A stretch of 12,596 nucleotides of DNA from Euperipatoides rowelli (lineage: Eukaryota; Onychophora; Udeonychophora; Euonychophora; Peripatopsidae): assembly GCA_003024985.2 (NCBI GenBank), contig PXIH01S0004302.1. One strand, written 5' to 3'. A model generated the notes under the pieces. It was given only the letters and a program-made list of their open reading frames with translations, was not told the DNA's origin and did no database searches. Shown here one piece after another: positions 8,984 to 12,596 of this stretch. Numbering within the stretch: the stretch's first letter is position 1; the number at the start of each line of letters is the position of its first letter. The translations under genes were made by a program, and so were the position numbers.

Positions 8984-9014
8984 CAGGCTTTAGGCCAGCA
9001 AGGCCTAAAGACTG
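8984..9014. repeat. short GC-rich stem-loop CTTTAGGCC / GGCCTAAAG
   Basis: 9 bp are perfectly paired (8988-8996 with 9002-9010) around AGCAA. After one mismatch the stem gains three more pairs (8984-8986 with 9012-9014). A second small hairpin, GGTCTG/CAGACC, lies just upstream near 8943-8956. Confidence 0.5.
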
Positions 9015-9520
9015 GAAGCAAGCAGTGACAAAAACATTGTGTTTCTCATTTGAAATTAGTTATATTATTACTGCCACTATTACTGACCACACATTTTATT
9101 ATGATAGCTTGTGATTATTATTAGTTAGTTGGGGTAGCACTAGGGGGTCTTAGCACACATTATTGTAATAATACATTATTCATCATATTAGGATGTATAC
9201 TGTATATACATATATAAAATATACTATAACATAACCAATATCTGTCAGCTGATCATATTATTGTATCTTCTGTTGGACAACATGTCCTGTCAGCCCATGT
9301 GATCATAATTATTAGTAATACATAAGCATAGAGATATTTGTAAGAATACTGTTGCTGAGATAAGGCTTGTAAGATGGCAGGATTGCATCTCAGTTAGAGA
9401 TGGAATTCTGTCTATGTTACACTGTCATTAACAACCAAATTAAAAGGCAGCTTTTTATCACACACAATGTAAAGGAATTAAAATAAAAATCCCTGAAACA
9501 TTTATTTTCAAATTTTCAAC

Positions 9521-10000
9521 TATAGTAAAACCTGTCTGAGACCCAGGCTATTAGAGACCAACTGTCTTTAAAGACCACAATTTTTCACACAAATGACCTC
9601 TTATTAAAGACCACCTCTCTAACGTGACCAGTGGCCAGTCTTTTTAAATTCTAAGCATTGAATTTAGCCTTTTTTGTAAGACCAAGAGTTGTAGAGAGTG
9701 TGCTTTAAATAGGCCTTTTTTTTATTCACAGACAAAATTAATAAACAAAGCAAATTTAAAGAAATATGTAAATGCCTAAAATAAAAAATATAACATTGTA
9801 TTGTATTTCAATACCGTATTGGGATTTTTGAGAGAGAGCACTGTTTGTTGAAAAAAAATGCGATATTTATCTTAGAAACCACCTCCTTTGAAAGACCGTT
9901 ATTTTATACCAGAAGGGGTGGCCTTTCAAGAAAGAGTTTCTTTTGAGAGACCGCTATTTCATGGCAGAAGGGATGGTCTCTCAAGACAGGTTTTGCTGTA
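9521..10000. mobile_element. pogo/Tc1-mariner-like MITE with TA target duplication
   Basis: The element has terminal inverted repeats. The left end, just inside a TA, reads TAGTAAAACCTGTCTGAGA. The right end, reverse-complemented, reads CAGCAAAACCTGTCTTGAGA and is also followed by TA. The ends differ by two transitions and a one-base indel. TA duplication and CAGYAAAACCTGTCT-type termini fit nonautonomous pogo/Tigger relatives of the Tc1-mariner superfamily. The interior, about 476 bp, has no transposase ORF. It is filled with repeats of the unit (G/A)AGACC in both orientations (for example near 9537, 9554, 9571, 9894, 9949). The right half contains a 46-bp direct duplication (separate entry). 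The boundaries are inferred from the inverted repeats and TA pair, and the superfamily from terminus similarity. Confidence 0.7.
9887..9987. repeat. 46-bp direct duplication inside the MITE, each copy a hairpin
   Basis: 9887-9932 and 9942-9987 are two diverged copies of the same 46-bp unit, TTTGARAGACCG ... CAGAAGGGRTGG ... CTCAAGA-like, separated by 9 bp. Each copy begins and ends with inverted sequences (GAAAGACC/GGCCTTTC and GAGAGACC/GGTCTCTC), so each can form its own stem-loop. The second copy runs into the right terminal inverted repeat. Confidence 0.75.
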
Positions 10001-10892
10001 TTTGAGATAGGTTTAAAAAAATATTTGTTTCTTTTTTTTTTAATTTTATTTTTATTATGAGCAAAGGAAAGTAATTTCTAAAAGATTTAGTTTAAGTCAA
10101 ACGTTCTTAAAAATACAATTTATAATTAAATCAAGAAATCAAAGGTTTTTCTAGAAAAATATTCATATACTTGTTCTATACTGTATCTCGTGACTAGCTA
10201 AATTAAGGAAAATTGTGCCAAAATAAGTGCTCCTTCACATCAATTAATGCTTTGTATAATGATGACAAATAGTCTAGAAAATTAACACTTACAAAAACAA
10301 CTATTTACAACGAAATACAGCTTTAAATATACATTATTCGTTCTAATTAATCAATCATAGCCACATCTTCAATTCATGAAACTTATCAATAATCTACTTC
10401 ACAAAGAATGGAAAATATGTTTTTCATTTGGAAAGCTGAGACTCTTACATACTCTATATACAGTGTATAATAAAGACCTGACTTTGAAAAAAAAATAGGC
10501 AGATAAACACATTCAAGCTTGTTAGGTATATACTGTATACCTTTTATGCAAAAGTATTTACTGTACAGTATATCTACAGTGGATATTTTAAAAAAAAACA
10601 CTTAGTAAATTTTGAATATTGTTTGCTGTGTCAAAGTACTATACATTACAGATTTTTGCATTCTATTCACTTATTGTAAATTTACTTAATTTTTGTTTTT
10701 ATACATTATAGAATTACAATTTTGACTAAACTTCCCATTCTTTTATTCAAGAAAATAAAACAAGAAAAAATTTGATTAAATGCTTCATTTTTTTAAAAAA
10801 TATTTTAATGAGCTTGAAATTTAAAAATCTGAAATATCACCTAACAAATATTATGCAATTAAAATTATCTAAGTGCACAAAGATAATCTTAC

Positions 10893-11069
10893 ATCAAAAT
10901 CATCAAGGGCAGCAGCCAGTTCACCAGCACCTCCATAAGGATGAATAGCATTTGGGCCACCTTTGCCTTGGGCAATATCCGAGATGGTGTTGACGGCTTC
11001 ACATACTTGCTTATATACAAAATCTCTGTTAGCTTTAGCAGCTGCGAGTTCTGGATGTCTAATATAAGC
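10893..11069 (-). CDS. alpha-Cat: alpha-catenin exon a: second helical bundle of the N domain and linker
   Basis: This 59-codon exon begins GCT TAT after the acceptor tttgcag and ends GAT before the donor gtaaga. The peptide opens AYIRHPELAAAKANRDFVYK, which matches the alpha-catenin stretch around HPxxAxxKANRDxxYKQ in the second four-helix bundle of the N-terminal domain. This is the part of the protein that supports homodimerisation and folds against the beta-catenin-binding helices. It continues with a Gly/Pro-rich, poorly conserved loop (about residues 36-50 of the exon, GKGGPN ... GGAG). It ends in the conserved GELAAALDDFD that leads into the next exon. Alpha-catenins differ in length mainly in that loop. 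The frame is open upstream of the acceptor for only two codons, so the TTG there is intronic and not a start. Phase is 0 at both ends. Confidence 0.96.
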
Positions 11070-12167
11070 CTGCAAATAATGTAATTTTTAAAATTATTTA
11101 AGACATTATATTAAAAATAGATATTTTTATCACTTTATTAAAAAAATTTAAACATGAAAAAATGTCATAACCAATGCTTTTAATTAGTAGCAATATTTTT
11201 TTAAAAAAAAAAGTCAATTCTCAACCAGTCTTTTTTTATTAATTTGTGGTAAAGATATTATTCCTAACTGTGCATATATAATTTTCATTAATTCATAATA
11301 CTAAATAAAAAGGTTGAAAAATGTTGCCATTTTAAAATTAGTTACATTTGACCAACAGATTTTCCAATATTTTTAATAATAATTAAGCAGTTTAGCACAT
11401 CACTGAGGATGAATCTGATCTGAGTCTGCATGAATTTCATGATTTTGAAGACAACTCTAATTTGAGACATATTTTTTTTTAAAGTTTCAACATGTCAATA
11501 TGAATTGCACAACAGTGTTAAGCATTTATTATTTGAGCGTATAAAACAGGAATTAGAAAAGCATATTTCTTGATAGTTTAAAATTTTCTTTAATTTTGTG
11601 GTCACAGTGATCTATAAACTTTCATTGCAAGAGTGATAGTGAGGCAACCTAACGAGGACTAAAACAATCAAAATTAGTGTATAAAATTCCATTTAATTGA
11701 CTGAAGAGAAACTTGAAGTAGCATTATTTGAATTTTTAAGTGAAGATGGCGATCTGTACATACCGGTACTTATAAGTGAATACTCAATGGACAGTGATGA
11801 ATCAAACAAAGATGAGTGCAAAGACTTGCCGAATCAGACAGATAGTGACTCAGAAGTCAATACCAATCTAGACTTATTTAATCTGTTACTACAATAAATT
11901 TGAATTCTTTTCAAAGGAATTTGGCAAAATAACCCACATTAAGATTTTTCAAAAAAAAAAAATCTATACTGACAGATAGTCAAAATCCAGTTGCTTATTT
12001 TAGACAGCTTTGTGATGATTTATAGCTATTGCGCTGAACAATTTTTCCATTCAAGTATTTTAGTATAATTATAATTATCAAAGTTCAGTTTTTCCTAATC
12101 TTTGTATTGCATCCTTCTATAATCTGTCAAAATTTTTGTATGACAAAAGGGACGTCATATCTCATAT

Positions 12168-12190
12168 CAGGCATGGGCAACATACGACAC
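12168..12190 (+). mobile_element. possible hAT-type transposon terminus
   Basis: CAGGCATGGGCAACATACGA resembles the CAGGxxTGGGCAAxCT start common to many Charlie-like hAT elements. The matching inverted end is not in the window and no transposase sequence is visible, so only a decayed or cut-off end is suggested. Confidence 0.25.
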
Positions 12191-12564
12191 AATATTAATT
12201 TATGTAGCGACCTGTCAATCTTAAATTTAAATCTTTAAAACTGTTAAGCAGCAAATTTAATCAAAAAAGTATTACATATACATAATTTTAAAAGATTGCA
12301 TATAATATTTGTATGCAACAATTATATTAATTTATTCTAGCTTTCACGGAATAAATAAATCATCAATAAAACAAAATTATGTAAATTAGTGCGAGCAATC
12401 CTTAGATGAGCAAGCTATTATTTCTTATCTAAGGCTGAACCACATGATTTCTAACTGAACTAATGCTAAGAGAACTCTAGTTTTTTTCTATAGCATTTAT
12501 TGATCTTTACACAAAGATATCAGAGATGTTAGAATATCCTTCAAATCCTCTGTATCATATTGCA

Positions 12565-12596
12565 TAATAATAATAATAATAAATATAATAATAATA
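12565..12596. repeat. ATA trinucleotide microsatellite
   Basis: A run of ATA units, interrupted once by AATAT, reaches the right edge of the window, so its full length is not visible. Confidence 0.85.

Larger units (their letters stand above)
8462..9140. repeat. possible fold-back element: outer inverted pair around a central palindrome
   Basis: GTGCTACCCCTAACTA (8462-8477) is matched in inverted orientation by TAGTTGGGGTAGCAC (9126-9140), differing by one inserted base. Their midpoint (about 8801) is close to the midpoint (8820) of the long hairpin at 8776-8864, so the inverted repeats are nested almost concentrically. The stretch is less AT-rich than its surroundings. No transposase ORF is visible. 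The outer 15-bp match alone could be chance, but the nesting supports a single foldback or MITE-like unit. Confidence 0.4.
6914..10892 (-). other. alpha-Cat: intron a/b, 3,979 bp, rich in repeat remnants
   Basis: The donor is gtaaga at the right end, and the acceptor has a long T-run before gtag at the left end. About 7330-9150 is clearly less AT-rich than the rest and is made of unknown repeat-like sequence: a segment ending in A15, and a fold-back region. A MITE occupies 9521-10000. About 10000-10892 is ordinary AT-rich intron with TACTGTA palindromes near 10530 and 10565. No gene is supported in it. Confidence 0.9.
1407..11069 (-). other. alpha-Cat: alpha-catenin gene, internal part (five exons, four complete introns)
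   Basis: Alpha-catenin links the cadherin/beta-catenin complex to F-actin at adherens junctions and recruits vinculin under tension. Five minus-strand exons (11069-10893, 6913-6710, 2624-2391, 2303-2211, 1563-1407) join in one open frame of 865 nt, 288 codons plus one base. By alignment from memory they correspond to roughly residues 190-480 of the about 900-residue protein. Every internal junction has GT donors and AG acceptors. Junctions a/b, b/c, c/d and d/e are phase 0, and exon e ends in phase 1. Intron sizes are very uneven (3,979, 4,085, 87 and 647 bp). No promoter, start codon, stop codon or polyadenylation site of the gene is in the window. Family identity is secure. The symbol is family-level, because invertebrates usually have one gene where vertebrates have CTNNA1, CTNNA2 and CTNNA3. 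Confidence 0.96.
11070..12596 (-). other. alpha-Cat: end of the intron before exon a (continues past the right edge)
   Basis: AT-rich intronic DNA ends in the acceptor tttgcag beside exon a. It contains two weak acidic open stretches near 11400-11570 and 11700-11897, a possible hAT-type transposon terminus at 12168 and an ATA microsatellite at the edge. No alpha-catenin exon is recognisable here in any frame. Confidence 0.8.

Noticed and set aside
10386-10601. 71-residue minus-strand open frame
   Set aside because: Aromatic/Ile-rich reading of AT-rich intron DNA containing TACTGTA palindromes. No coding signs.
1-12596. CRISPR array, operons, Shine-Dalgarno sites, bacterial promoters
   Set aside because: The window is spliced animal DNA. 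The repeats present are inverted or simple, with no regularly spaced direct repeats.

Overview
The window is nuclear DNA from an animal, almost certainly an invertebrate. It is strongly AT-rich, full of A/T homopolymers and old transposon debris, and carries five spliced exons of one gene. That gene is alpha-catenin, the actin-binding adaptor of cadherin junctions, and it runs on the minus strand. The exon peptides are closer to arthropod alpha-catenin, as I recall it, than to the vertebrate CTNNA1/2/3 proteins (for example MVRYAASQIE and QVRILTEAVDDITTIDDF). An arthropod, perhaps a chelicerate, is my best guess, but the sequence alone does not settle the phylum.

Gene layout in transcription order, minus strand, right to left: exon a 11069-10893; intron of 3,979 bp; exon b 6913-6710; intron of 4,085 bp; exon c 2624-2391; intron of only 87 bp; exon d 2303-2211; intron of 647 bp; exon e 1563-1407. 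All visible donors are GT and all acceptors AG. The five exons join in one frame without stops or frameshifts and give 288 codons plus one base. They cover the second half of the N-terminal (beta-catenin-binding/dimerisation) domain and the start of the middle (M) domain, including the vinculin-binding helix. The start of the gene lies beyond 12596. The rest of the M domain and the C-terminal actin-binding domain lie beyond position 1.

The introns hold most of the other signals. 1-1406 has a 5'-truncated non-LTR retrotransposon tail on the plus strand (the C-terminus of its reverse-transcriptase ORF, stop at 1021-1023). 2625-6709 has a perfect 21-bp hairpin (4626-4680), a 13-bp hairpin (3731-3763) and a retroelement-like tail with a GAGA tetraloop followed by (AATA)4 (6583-6628). 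6914-10892 is a patchwork: a GC-richer unknown segment ending in A15 (about 7330-7969), a nested fold-back region (8462-9140) and a well-delimited pogo/Tc1-mariner-like MITE with TA target duplications (9521-10000). 11070-12596 has a possible hAT-type terminus at 12168 and ends in an ATA microsatellite. The heptamer TACTGTA/TACAGTA recurs about 19 times through the introns, several times more than base composition predicts.

I found no prokaryotic features, CRISPR array, tRNA or rRNA. I see no clearly new gene system. The most distinctive items are the intronic inverted repeats, the MITE and the TACTGTA enrichment.
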